Assembly (NCBI GenBank): GCA_944367415.1
Contig: CALVWN010000084.1
Coordinates: 1-40,950, forward strand
Source: an uncultured Clostridia bacterium
Lineage (GTDB): Bacteria > Bacillota > Clostridia > Christensenellales > Borkfalkiaceae
Direction of reading: 5' to 3'
DNA: 40,950 nt
The notes beneath the pieces were generated by a model that saw only the letters and a program-made list of their open reading frames with translations, was not told the origin of the DNA and made no database searches. The translations under genes and the position numbers were made by a program. Below, in pieces: positions 1 to 6,977 of the stretch. How positions within the stretch are numbered: position 1 is the stretch's first letter; each line of letters opens with the position of its first letter.

Positions 1-17
1 ATCCTGCATACCTCCTG

Positions 18-54
18 TTTTTTTTTTTTTTTTAACGCGCGCCGAACGGCACGC
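18..54 (-). other. GC hairpin followed by A16 tract before a Shine-Dalgarno
   Basis: On the minus strand an 8-bp stem CGCGUGCC/GGCGCGCG with loop GUUC is followed by UU, sixteen A residues, C, and AGGAGG. The order is hairpin, poly-A, ribosome site. The absence of a U-run means it is not an ordinary intrinsic terminator. It lies between the M-box aptamer and the gene off the left edge. Confidence 0.6.
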
Positions 55-94
55 GGAATCTGATCCATGAACACCGTCCGAGCTTTGACTTCGC

Positions 95-230
95 GGGGCG
101 GTGAAGCTGTGTTATGCGACGCCTTGCATCTTTCGACGCCGCCTGTTCAAACCTGCGCACGATGTCTCCATCGTTTTGCGGCAACAGCCCATATCCCCGT
201 AGTAGCCTTACCTACCGGTTATTCCCTTGT
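95..230 (-). ncRNA. M-box (ykoK-type) Mg2+ riboswitch
   Basis: Read on the minus strand, the segment carries the M-box core in order: GGTAGGTAAGGCTACTAC, GGGGATATGGGCTGTTGCC, a small hairpin CGATGGAGACATCG, then CAGGTTTGAACAG. These line up with the conserved GUUAGGUGAGGCUCCU, GCUGCUGCC and GGGUCAACAG blocks of the B. subtilis mgtE/ykoK leader as I recall them. The family senses Mg2+ and usually controls MgtE, CorA or P-type transporters. A consensus promoter lies just upstream and the regulated gene must lie beyond base 1, so its identity is unknown. The 3' boundary is approximate. No terminator with a U-run follows the aptamer within the window. Confidence 0.85.
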
Positions 231-236
231 ACCCGG

Positions 237-265
237 ATTATAACCCGATTTGGGGGAGCTGTCAA
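237..265 (-). promoter_or_regulatory. Sigma-A promoter of the M-box transcript
   Basis: On the minus strand, TTGACA (260-265) and TATAAT (237-242) are separated by exactly 17 bp. Both hexamers match consensus fully. Transcription should start near 230, at the 5' end of the aptamer. Confidence 0.88.
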
Positions 266-314
266 CCCTTTTGGAAAAAATAATTGTGGCAAGCGCGTGA
301 AAAATTCGCCGCTT

Positions 315-602
315 TTCCTTCGCAAATCTTTTTGCGAGTGTTATAGATCTTGCCGCAAGGAAAGTCGCGCCTTTCCGCAGCGGGACTCAATTTGCAAATA
401 CTTTTGCTTACGGGGAAAGGGTGAATTGACGCGAGTTAAAATTGTAAGCCCCGAAATTCGCGTCAAGAGGGAAAACGAGCCGCAGTCAGCGCGAAACGCG
501 TGCGCGGCGGCGTTTTCCCTAAACCTCACGGCAAAGATTTTTGCCTTTGCAAAAAGATTTGCGTGAACTTTTTCCGCGCCTTTGCGCGAGAAAATCCGCG
601 AG
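315..602. repeat. Structured dispersed repeat, copy R1
   Basis: The region has no convincing gene and shares several blocks with 21231-21553. From left these are GCGAGTGTTATAGATC (335-350), GCCGCAAGGAAAGTCGCGCC (352-371), GCTTACGGGGAAAGGGTGAA (406-425), AAGCCCCGAA (446-455), GAGGGAAAACGAGCCG (467-482), CGGCGTTTTCCCT (508-520) and CGCGCCTTTGCGCGAG (575-590). Visible pairings are a 12-bp stem 426-437/455-466 (one G-U), CGGGG 411-415 with loop CCCCG 449-453, and AGGGAAAACG 468-477 with CGTTTTCCCT 511-520. The copy ends 2 bp from the yhbY stop codon. The functional strand is unresolved and no encoded protein was recognised. Confidence 0.75.
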
Positions 603-604
603 CC

Positions 605-892
605 TTAAAGTATATGCTCCATCCCCTCCCGCTCCGAGCGGCGGTAGAAGATCGCCTTTCTTCCGATGACCGCGACGACCTCCGCACCGAGCAGGTCGGC
701 GGCGTTCTGTGCCATCGTGTCCGCATCCGCCTCGGCGGCGGGCAGCACGTTCACCTTGATGATCTCCCGCGCGTCGAGCGCCTCGGAGAGCGTCTTTAAC
801 AGGTTGTCGGAGATCCCCCCTTTGCCGATCTGCGTGACGGGCGAAAGGTTCGCTGCAATGGACTTTAACTTGCTTCTCTCTTTGCTTGTCAT
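605..892 (-). CDS. yhbY: YhbY-family RNA-binding protein (CRM domain)
   Basis: This 95-aa protein is one CRM domain, a KH-like fold that binds structured RNA and is associated with the large ribosomal subunit. The start matches the family pattern (MTSKERSKLKSIAANLSPV). The GKGG loop (residues 23-26) and the C-terminal VVAVIGRKAIFYRRS strand are visible. Length is normal. A clear AAGGAG site precedes the ATG, 9 bp after the stop of the upstream 495-aa gene, so it is the last gene of the obg operon. Pairing with obg suggests a ribosome-assembly role (inference). Repeat R1 begins immediately after its stop, and no separate terminator was seen. Confidence 0.93.
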   Translation of the reverse strand: MTSKERSKLKSIAANLSPVTQIGKGGISDNLLKTLSEALDAREIIKVNVLPAAEADADTMAQNAADLLGAEVVAVIGRKAIFYRRSEREGMEHIL

Positions 893-901
893 AACTGCTC
901 C

Positions 902-2389
902 TTATTCGACGGGCGTGAACGTATATCCGCAGTCGTACGCCATCACGCCCTGTTCGTTGACGACGACCATTTTGACCCCGCACGCCTGCATGACAGGCGC
1001 GAGCGTCCGCAATTCCGCAAAAAAGAAATTTTCATCCGCGACGAGAAAGTCGAAGAAAAACCCCTCCGTCTCGCCGTAGCCGAACCCGACGTTCATGGCG
1101 ACGAGTTCCCCCTCGGGATCGGGCGCAAGGGGCGCGCTCCTGACGTTTTCAAGATACCACAGAAACGCATAGAGACGTTCGTCATCCCCCTGCACGCCCG
1201 GAAGGTACAGATAGATGAAGGAATACCGCCCGATCCACCACGGCTCCGTCACCCGCCCGTCCTGCATGACGAGGGAGGAACGCTCCATGAGCGACACGTC
1301 GGGCGCCTGCGTCAGCCCCTCGGAGAGAAAGCGGCGGTAGGGAAGCTGTTCCCCGTCCGCGCCGCCCGGATAGCCGTATCCCGTCGTATAGGGCGAGACG
1401 AACCGCTCCGCCTGACGATAGCCCATCTGAAACGCCGCCGCGTATGCCGCGACCGCCTTTGCAAGCTCCTCCCGCGAGAGCATCCCGCGGGGATCCGACG
1501 TCATCTCCGTCCGCACGATCGCGCACAGCGCCGCATATTCCCCGACGTCCTCCGCCATACAGCGGAAGAAGTCGTCGATGCGCTCCTCCTCGCTGTCGTC
1601 CTCCCCGATATAGAGAAACAGTACAGGCAGATCTTCCGCATTTACGCCGAGACGTCCCACGCATTTTGTGTCAAACTTGCTTTTATACGCAACGACGTGC
1701 GCGGGCAGAAGACAGGATGCACCCCAGCCCGCCGTGCGGACGGGCGACGTCTGTGCCATCGCACATTGCATGAGCGCGCGCTCCGTGAGACAGGCGACGG
1801 GCGAGTTGCGCCAGTCGCCGCGCAGATACAGCCAATACTTCCCCTCCCGAACGGTGCCGTAGAACTCGAGCGGAACGTAAATTTTGGAGAGTTGTTCGTT
1901 GACGATCGCGTTGAGCGCCTCCTGATCGCCCGCGTCGATGCAGGCGGCAAGATCGTTGAGCCGCTCCGAAATGCGATCCCAGAAATAGCCGATGCACCTG
2001 CGGAAGCTCCACGCATCGTCCTCCCCGCAGCGCAGATAGCAGGTGCCGTCCAGCGCCATCTCTGCATGATGCCCCTCGAGATCGGATGTATCGTCCTCCT
2101 CGTAGTGAAGGCATCCGGGGCAGACGCGGTCGACGTGGCGCGATAAGACGGCGTCGTACTCCTCGCCCGTATAGAGATTGACGCGCACCTCGAAGGCGCG
2201 TTCGGGATGGGAAATGACGAGGTGCCTGTCCTCCATGCGCTCATAGAGGAAATCGGGCGCCATGCACCGCTCCTCTTTGAGCTGCTTCACATCCGCCTCC
2301 CCCGCCGATACGAGATCGTCGAGCGTCACGCCGTCGGGCAGAAGGTAGTAATTCCATTCATAGAAAAACGCGCGCAGCCCCCTTTCCAT
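902..2389 (-). CDS. Unrecognised 495-aa protein in the obg operon
   Basis: I do not recognise a family. The protein is soluble-looking, rich in Asp, Glu, Tyr and Phe, without a signal peptide or membrane segment. Cysteines include a CPGC pair near residue 91. The middle (about 125-190) is predicted helical, and a Tyr/Gly-rich patch YTTGYGYPGG lies near residue 340. Codon use resembles the neighbours and the frame is open for 1.5 kb between two recognisable genes with close spacing: 12 bp after obg and 9 bp before yhbY. That spacing supports a real, co-transcribed gene. The ATG is preceded by GAGGAGGGGG. No function is assigned. Confidence 0.8.
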   Translation of the reverse strand: MERGLRAFFYEWNYYLLPDGVTLDDLVSAGEADVKQLKEERCMAPDFLYERMEDRHLVISHPERAFEVRVNLYTGEEYDAVLSRHVDRVCPGCLHYEEDDTSDLEGHHAEMALDGTCYLRCGEDDAWSFRRCIGYFWDRISERLNDLAACIDAGDQEALNAIVNEQLSKIYVPLEFYGTVREGKYWLYLRGDWRNSPVACLTERALMQCAMAQTSPVRTAGWGASCLLPAHVVAYKSKFDTKCVGRLGVNAEDLPVLFLYIGEDDSEEERIDDFFRCMAEDVGEYAALCAIVRTEMTSDPRGMLSREELAKAVAAYAAAFQMGYRQAERFVSPYTTGYGYPGGADGEQLPYRRFLSEGLTQAPDVSLMERSSLVMQDGRVTEPWWIGRYSFIYLYLPGVQGDDERLYAFLWYLENVRSAPLAPDPEGELVAMNVGFGYGETEGFFFDFLVADENFFFAELRTLAPVMQACGVKMVVVNEQGVMAYDCGYTFTPVE

Positions 2390-2401
2390 ACCCCCTCCTC
2401 G

Positions 2402-3676
2402 TCAAGGAATGTATTCGAATTCCACGTCGCCGACGATGACCGTGTCTCCCTCGCGGCACCCCATGTCCGCGAGCGCCTTGAACACGCCCCGCGTCTTGAG
2501 CATCCGGTGGAAATACGCCATCGAGTCGGGGTTGTTGAGCACGACGTTGCGGCAGAGCAGATCGACCAGCCCGCCCGTGACGACGAACGCGCCCGTCTCG
2601 TCCCGCGCAATGTCGAATTGCCAGGTGTCCTCCTCTTCAAAGGCGAACTCATCGGAGGGAATGCGCTCCGCGGGCGGCAATGTTTCGAGCATCGCCCAGA
2701 CGGCGGCGAGCAGCTCCTTCGTTCCCTCGCCGCGCACGGCGGAAATTTTGCAGACGGGGAGATCGGGATGCGCCGCCGCAAAGCGCGCCGCGTTCTCCTC
2801 CGCGCCCGCGCAGTCGCACTTGTTGAGCACGGCGATCTGCGGCAGGGCGGCGAGTTTTTCGGAATATGCGCGCAGCTCCGCGTTGATCTTCTCGAAGTCG
2901 TCGAGCGGGTCACGCCCCTCCGTGCCCGCGATGTCGAGCACATGGCAGATCATGCGGGTGCGCTCGATGTGGCGCAGGAAGTCATGCCCCAGCCCCGCGC
3001 CCTGCGCCGCGCCCTCGATGAGTCCCGGAATGTCGGCAACGACGAAGGAATTTTCGTAATAGCGTACCACCCCGAGGTTAGGCGAGAGCGTCGTGAAGTG
3101 GTAGTCGGCGATCTTGGGGCGCGCCGCGGAGATCTTGGAGAGCAGCGTCGACTTGCCCACATTGGGGAACCCGACGAGCCCCACGTCGGCGATGACCTTC
3201 ATCTCGAGGATGATGGTATGCGGCTTGACCTGCATCCCCTTCTGGGCGAAGTTGGGCGCATGGCGGCGGGCGGTCGTGAAGCGCACGTTGCCCTTTCCGC
3301 CCCGTCCGCCGGCAAGAAGCAGAATTTTCTCGCCGCTCTCATAGGCGTCGCAGATGATCTTGCCGCTCTCGGCGTCGCGCACGAGGGTGCCGCAGGGCAC
3401 TTTTAAGACGACGTCCGCGCCGCGCTTACCGAAGCACTGGTTGGAACCGCCGCGCTCGCCGTTCTCCGCATAGTATTTGGAGGTATAGCGATAGGCGAGC
3501 AGGTCGTGGACGTTCTCATCCGCCATGACGTAGACGCTGCCGCCGTCGCCGCCGTCGCCGCCGTCCGGGCCGCACGCGGGCTTGCCCTTGTATGCCTTGA
3601 AGGAATTCATGCCGTCGCCGCCGTCGCCCGCCTTGACGGTGACGCGCACTTTGTCGGTAAAGATCTTGTTGTCCAT
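2402..3676 (-). CDS. obg: GTPase Obg/CgtA
   Basis: A 424-aa Obg-type GTPase involved in 50S subunit maturation and stress control. The N-terminal Obg fold carries its glycine-rich loops (GDGGDGM near 18, GPDGGDGGDGG 36-46, AGGRGGKGN 122-130). The G domain follows, with G1 GFPNVGKS (169-176), the TT of switch I (195-196), G3 DIPGLIEGA from 215, G4 NKCD (285-288) and G5 ISA from 311. The C-terminal OCT domain fills about 345-424. Length is typical. The ATG lies 6 nt after a promoter -10 box, and no Shine-Dalgarno is present, so its mRNA may be leaderless. It heads an operon with a 495-aa unknown and yhbY. Confidence 0.97.
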   Translation of the reverse strand: MDNKIFTDKVRVTVKAGDGGDGMNSFKAYKGKPACGPDGGDGGDGGSVYVMADENVHDLLAYRYTSKYYAENGERGGSNQCFGKRGADVVLKVPCGTLVRDAESGKIICDAYESGEKILLLAGGRGGKGNVRFTTARRHAPNFAQKGMQVKPHTIILEMKVIADVGLVGFPNVGKSTLLSKISAARPKIADYHFTTLSPNLGVVRYYENSFVVADIPGLIEGAAQGAGLGHDFLRHIERTRMICHVLDIAGTEGRDPLDDFEKINAELRAYSEKLAALPQIAVLNKCDCAGAEENAARFAAAHPDLPVCKISAVRGEGTKELLAAVWAMLETLPPAERIPSDEFAFEEEDTWQFDIARDETGAFVVTGGLVDLLCRNVVLNNPDSMAYFHRMLKTRGVFKALADMGCREGDTVIVGDVEFEYIP

Positions 3677-3682
3677 ACCGCA

Positions 3683-3711
3683 AGTATAGCAATTTTTCCC
3701 GGAAAAGGCAA
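3683..3711 (-). promoter_or_regulatory. obg promoter, apparently leaderless
   Basis: On the minus strand TTGCCT (3706-3711), a 17-bp spacer and TATACT (3683-3688). Only 6 nt separate the -10 from the obg ATG (3676), so the expected start site falls on or within a base of the A of ATG. Confidence 0.75.
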
Positions 3712-3777
3712 GATGTTTTTCCCGCCCCGATGCATCAAAAAATATTTTTGAGATCTTTTGTGAAATTATCGTCCTTT

Positions 3778-3808
3778 TTGTTAGAAAGAACGCATCCTGC
3801 GGTATAAT
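3778..3808 (+). promoter_or_regulatory. Promoter of the YugP-like gene
   Basis: A perfect -10 TATAAT at 3803-3808 follows a TTGTTA (3778-3783) at a 19-bp spacer. An AAGGAG ribosome site at 3814-3819 precedes the ATG at 3826. The -10 is firm, the -35 less so. Confidence 0.65.
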
Positions 3809-3825
3809 AGAGTAAGGAGACGCTC

Positions 3826-4545
3826 ATGTTTGATTATTTACTGTTCCTGTTGGTGCTCATCCCCTTCCTCGCGCTGGCGGGGTGGGCGTCCGCGCGCGTC
3901 AACCGCGTCTATGCCAGATACGACCGCGTGCAGACGCTCTCGTGCATGACGGGTTATGACACGGCGACGCGCCTCATGCGCCGCCACGGGGTGACGGACA
4001 TTGCCGTCAACCGCGTGGAAGGCAGGCTCACCGATCACTACAATCCGGGAAAACGGCTCGTCAACCTCTCGATGAGCACCTACGGAAGCGCCTCGGTCGC
4101 GGCGGTCGCCGTCGCGGCGCACGAGGTGGGACACGTCATGCAGAGCCGGACGGGATACGTCCCCTACAAGATCCGCACCGCCCTCGTTCCCGTCGCGAAC
4201 GTCGGCTCCCGCCTCGCCCTGCCGCTCGTCCTCGTGGGACTTCTGCTCGACATCTTCTGGACGACGGCGCCCCTTCCCTACGGACAGTGGGCGGTCTATC
4301 TGGGCATCGCCCTCTACGGGCTGTCGACGCTCTTCATGCTCGTCACGCTGCCCGTCGAATTCAACGCCTCCCGTCGGGCAAAAAAGATGCTCATTGAGGA
4401 AAATATCCTGACGGAGGAGGAACTCCCCGGCGCGAGCAAGGTGCTGTCCGCCGCGGCGCTCACCTATGTCGCCTCCATGCTCGTATCGCTCCTGTACTTC
4501 CTGCGGTTCGCGCTCGTCTTTGCCTCCCTCGTCAAACGTAATTGA
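3826..4545 (+). CDS. YugP-type neutral zinc metallopeptidase
   Basis: This 239-aa membrane protein matches the putative neutral zinc metallopeptidase family of B. subtilis YugP (Zn_peptidase_2). An N-terminal membrane segment covers about 3-24. The HEVGH zinc motif is at 99-103, in VAAHEVGHVMQ. Further hydrophobic segments lie near 128-148, 155-180 and 210-235. The family is membrane-embedded and its substrates are poorly known. The gene stands alone on the plus strand, with its own promoter and an AAGGAG ribosome site, divergent from obg and convergent with icd. The two transcripts share a bidirectional terminator. Length and motif spacing are normal. Confidence 0.9.
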   Translation: MFDYLLFLLVLIPFLALAGWASARVNRVYARYDRVQTLSCMTGYDTATRLMRRHGVTDIAVNRVEGRLTDHYNPGKRLVNLSMSTYGSASVAAVAVAAHEVGHVMQSRTGYVPYKIRTALVPVANVGSRLALPLVLVGLLLDIFWTTAPLPYGQWAVYLGIALYGLSTLFMLVTLPVEFNASRRAKKMLIEENILTEEELPGASKVLSAAALTYVASMLVSLLYFLRFALVFASLVKRN

Positions 4546-4558
4546 GTTTCGCAACATG

Positions 4559-4586
4559 AAAAAAACGCCCCGCGGGGCGTTTTTTG
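4559..4586. terminator. Bidirectional terminator between yugP-like gene and icd
   Basis: The palindrome CGCCCCGCGGGGCG (4566-4579) is flanked by seven A on the left and six T on the right, so it can end transcripts arriving from either side. It touches the icd stop codon. Confidence 0.9.
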
Positions 4587-5792
4587 TTACATTCTCTCCC
4601 GGATCGCATGGAGGAACTGTTCGGAGGAGAGCTTTTTGGGCGTGACGCCCTCTTTTGATAAGAGCTGCACGAGATCGCCCGTCATCTCCCCCGCCTCGAT
4701 GACGGAGAGGGTCGCGCGTTCGAGGCGGTCGGCGAAGGCGACGAGATCGTCAAGCCCGTCCAGCTCGCCGCGCTTTCTGAGCGCGCCCGTCCAGGCGAAG
4801 ATGGTCGCGACCGAGTTGGTGGAGGTCTCCTCGCCCTTGAGATATTTGTAGTAGTGCCGCGTCACGGTGCCGTGCGCCGCCTCGTATTCGTATTTTCCGT
4901 CGGGGGAGACGAGTACCGAAGTCATCATGCCGAGGGAGCCGTAGGCGGTGGCGACCATGTCGCTCATGACGTCGCCGTCATAGTTCTTGCACGCCCAGAG
5001 GATGCCGCCCTCCGAGCGGATGATGCGCGCGACGGCGTCATCGATGAGGGTGTAGAGATACCACAGCCCCTTCTCCTCGAACTGTGCGCGGTACTCCTCG
5101 TACACTTCCGCGAAGATCTTTTTGAACTGACCGTCATACACTTTGGAGATGGTGTCCTTGGTCGCGAAGATCATGGGCAGCCCCTGCTCGAGCGCATAGC
5201 GGAAGCAGGCGTGCGCAAAGGAGCGCACCGAATCGTCGCAGTTGTGCATCCCCTGTACGACGCCCGACGTGCCGTTGAAGTCGTGCACGAGCTTTCTTGC
5301 GATCTCCCGCCCCTCCTTGTCCTCGGTGACGAGGTACACCTTGTTGCCCTCGGCGGCGATGCCGTCCACGGCGGAATACACGTCACCGTAGGCATGACGG
5401 GCGAGCACGATGGGCTTCTTCCAGGTGGGGATGTAGGAACGGATGCCGTCCGCAAGGATGGGCGCGCGGAACACCGTTCCGTCGAGGATGCGGCGGATGG
5501 TGCCGTTGGGGCTCTTCCACATCTCGTGCAGGTTGTATTCGCTCATGCGCTGCACATTGGGGGTGATGGTCGCGCACTTGACCGCGACGCCGTACTTCTT
5601 GGTCGCGCGGGCGCTCTCCACCGTGACGGTGTCCGACGTCGCGTCACGGTTGGGAAGTCCCAGATCGTAATACTCCGTCTTTAAGTCGACAAAGGGAAGG
5701 ATGAGGATGTCCTTGATCATCTTCCACAGAACGCGCGTCATTTCGTCCCCGTCCATCTCGACGAGCGGGGTCGTCATTCCGATCTTCGCCAT
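4587..5792 (-). CDS. icd: NADP-dependent isocitrate dehydrogenase, eukaryote-like homodimeric type
   Basis: The 401-aa enzyme oxidatively decarboxylates isocitrate to 2-oxoglutarate. Its sequence follows the human IDH1-like subfamily: VEMDGDEMTR near the N terminus, KCATITP, MWKSPNGT with the substrate-binding Ser, RHAYGD with the active-site Arg, and EAAHGTVTRHY in the coenzyme region. The frame is open 62 codons further upstream, but MAKIGMTTPLVEMDGDEMT is the family N terminus, so the ATG at 5792 was chosen. It has a modest GAGG ribosome site. Its promoter overlaps the end of ddl, giving expression separate from the cell-wall genes. It converges on the YugP gene at a shared terminator. Confidence 0.96.
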   Translation of the reverse strand: MAKIGMTTPLVEMDGDEMTRVLWKMIKDILILPFVDLKTEYYDLGLPNRDATSDTVTVESARATKKYGVAVKCATITPNVQRMSEYNLHEMWKSPNGTIRRILDGTVFRAPILADGIRSYIPTWKKPIVLARHAYGDVYSAVDGIAAEGNKVYLVTEDKEGREIARKLVHDFNGTSGVVQGMHNCDDSVRSFAHACFRYALEQGLPMIFATKDTISKVYDGQFKKIFAEVYEEYRAQFEEKGLWYLYTLIDDAVARIIRSEGGILWACKNYDGDVMSDMVATAYGSLGMMTSVLVSPDGKYEYEAAHGTVTRHYYKYLKGEETSTNSVATIFAWTGALRKRGELDGLDDLVAFADRLERATLSVIEAGEMTGDLVQLLSKEGVTPKKLSSEQFLHAIRERM

Positions 5793-5816
5793 AACTACCT
5801 CGGCTTTTTTTCCTTT

Positions 5817-5845
5817 ATTATACGAAATTTCCCCGCCGTTTGCAA
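5817..5845 (-). promoter_or_regulatory. icd promoter inside the ddl 3' end
   Basis: Minus strand: TTGCAA (5840-5845), 17 bp, TATAAT (5817-5822). The -10 overlaps the ddl stop codon. Predicted start is near 5810, giving a leader of about 18 nt. Confidence 0.8.
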
Positions 5846-6921
5846 CCTTTTGCGCCCGAAAAAATATCCTGCGACAAAATTCCCGTGCGGATGATCTGTT
5901 TTGCGGGCGGCTTTTCGCGCAGCGCTTCGTCGAGAAGATCGAGGAAAAAGGCACGGATCCCGGTGAGCGTGTCGTCAAAGAGATACCCCGCGAGCGAACC
6001 GGGCACGGCGTTCAGCTCGTTGAAATACGCGCGCGCGCCGACGACGAGAAAGTCCGCCCGCACGACGCCGCGCAGTCCGAGCGCCTCGTAGAGCGCGCGC
6101 GTCATGCCGCCGATCTCCTCCGCCACCCCCTCCGGAAGCTGTGCGGGCAGGGCGCGCCCTGACCCGCGCTCGTACTTTTCCTCATAGGAGAGCAGCTCCC
6201 CGCCCGAGAACGCCTCCTCGCAGGGGGAGAGCGCGATCTCGCCTTTGAGACGGCAGGCGGCGCAGTTGACGTCGCGCTTTTCGGGAAAATACCGCTCCGC
6301 GACCGCCCGCGTGTCGAGGGTGAACGCGAGCGCGAGCGCGTCGCGCAGCCCCTCCGCCTCCCGCACGACGGTCAGCCCGATGCTCGAGCCGAGCCGCGCG
6401 GGCTTGATGACGACGGGAAACCCGAGTTCGGCCGCCTGCGCGCAGGCGCCCTCCGGATCGGCGCAGAACGCCCGCTCCGCAATGCAGACGGCGGGCGCGA
6501 CGGGCAGTCCCAGCCCGCGCGCCGCAAGTTTCGTCAGCCATTTGTCCATCGCGACGGCGCTCCCCGCGACGCCCGGCGAGGCGGACGGAATACCGTTCCA
6601 GGCGAGCAACGCCGCGAGCGTGCCGTCCTCCCCCATGCCGCCGTGGCAGCAGTTGAGGGCGACGTCGACGGGAAAACGGCGCCGCCTCCCCTCGCGCACG
6701 AGCGCACCGCATCGGAGCGTGACGGGGATCCCCGCCGCACGGCCGGCAAATTCGGACACCTTGCGCCATGTACCGTACACCATCCCGCCCTCGGGCGGAA
6801 GATAGACGGGCAGCACATGATAGCGGGTGCCGCGCAGCAGATTGACGGCGTACATCCCCGTGATGACGGAGATCTCCGCCTCGCAGGAGCTTCCGCCGAA
6901 GAACACCGCGACATTGGGCAT
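5818..6921 (-). CDS. ddl: D-alanine--D-alanine ligase
   Basis: The 367-aa ATP-grasp ligase joins two D-alanines for the peptidoglycan stem peptide. Visible motifs are the N-terminal FFGGSSCEAEISVITG, HGGMGEDG, the ATP-grasp lysine loop VIKPARLGSSIGL and the metal-binding end ELNAVPGSLAG. Length is typical. It lies just downstream of murF, the enzyme that uses its product. The ATG at 6921 has a strong GGAGGTG ribosome site, but that site is inside a hairpin followed by a T-run (6923-6964), so expression may be attenuated relative to murF. The vancomycin-resistance type (D-Ala-D-Lac) cannot be excluded from motifs alone, but no van genes are adjacent. Confidence 0.95.
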   Translation of the reverse strand: MPNVAVFFGGSSCEAEISVITGMYAVNLLRGTRYHVLPVYLPPEGGMVYGTWRKVSEFAGRAAGIPVTLRCGALVREGRRRRFPVDVALNCCHGGMGEDGTLAALLAWNGIPSASPGVAGSAVAMDKWLTKLAARGLGLPVAPAVCIAERAFCADPEGACAQAAELGFPVVIKPARLGSSIGLTVVREAEGLRDALALAFTLDTRAVAERYFPEKRDVNCAACRLKGEIALSPCEEAFSGGELLSYEEKYERGSGRALPAQLPEGVAEEIGGMTRALYEALGLRGVVRADFLVVGARAYFNELNAVPGSLAGYLFDDTLTGIRAFFLDLLDEALREKPPAKQIIRTGILSQDIFSGAKGCKRRGNFV

Positions 6922-6922
6922 G

Positions 6923-6964
6923 AAAAAACACCTCCGAAGTTATTTTTCTTCCGAAGGTGTTTCT
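6923..6964. terminator. Terminator-like hairpin overlapping the ddl ribosome site
   Basis: On the minus strand AACACCTTCGGAAG pairs with CTTCGGAGGTGTT across an A-rich loop and is followed by TTTTTT. It starts about 14 nt after the murF stop. The 3' arm contains the GGAGGTG site of ddl. The plus strand also has a short T-rich tail. Confidence 0.75.
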
Positions 6965-6977
6965 TTTGCAGACGCCC

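Noticed and set aside
114..566. Plus-strand open frame of 150 codons across the M-box and R1
   Set aside because: It crosses a clear riboswitch and promoter on the other strand and encodes no recognisable protein.
5793..5978. A longer icd start at 5978
   Set aside because: The extra 62 residues lie in the end of ddl and in the icd promoter, and are unlike the family N terminus.
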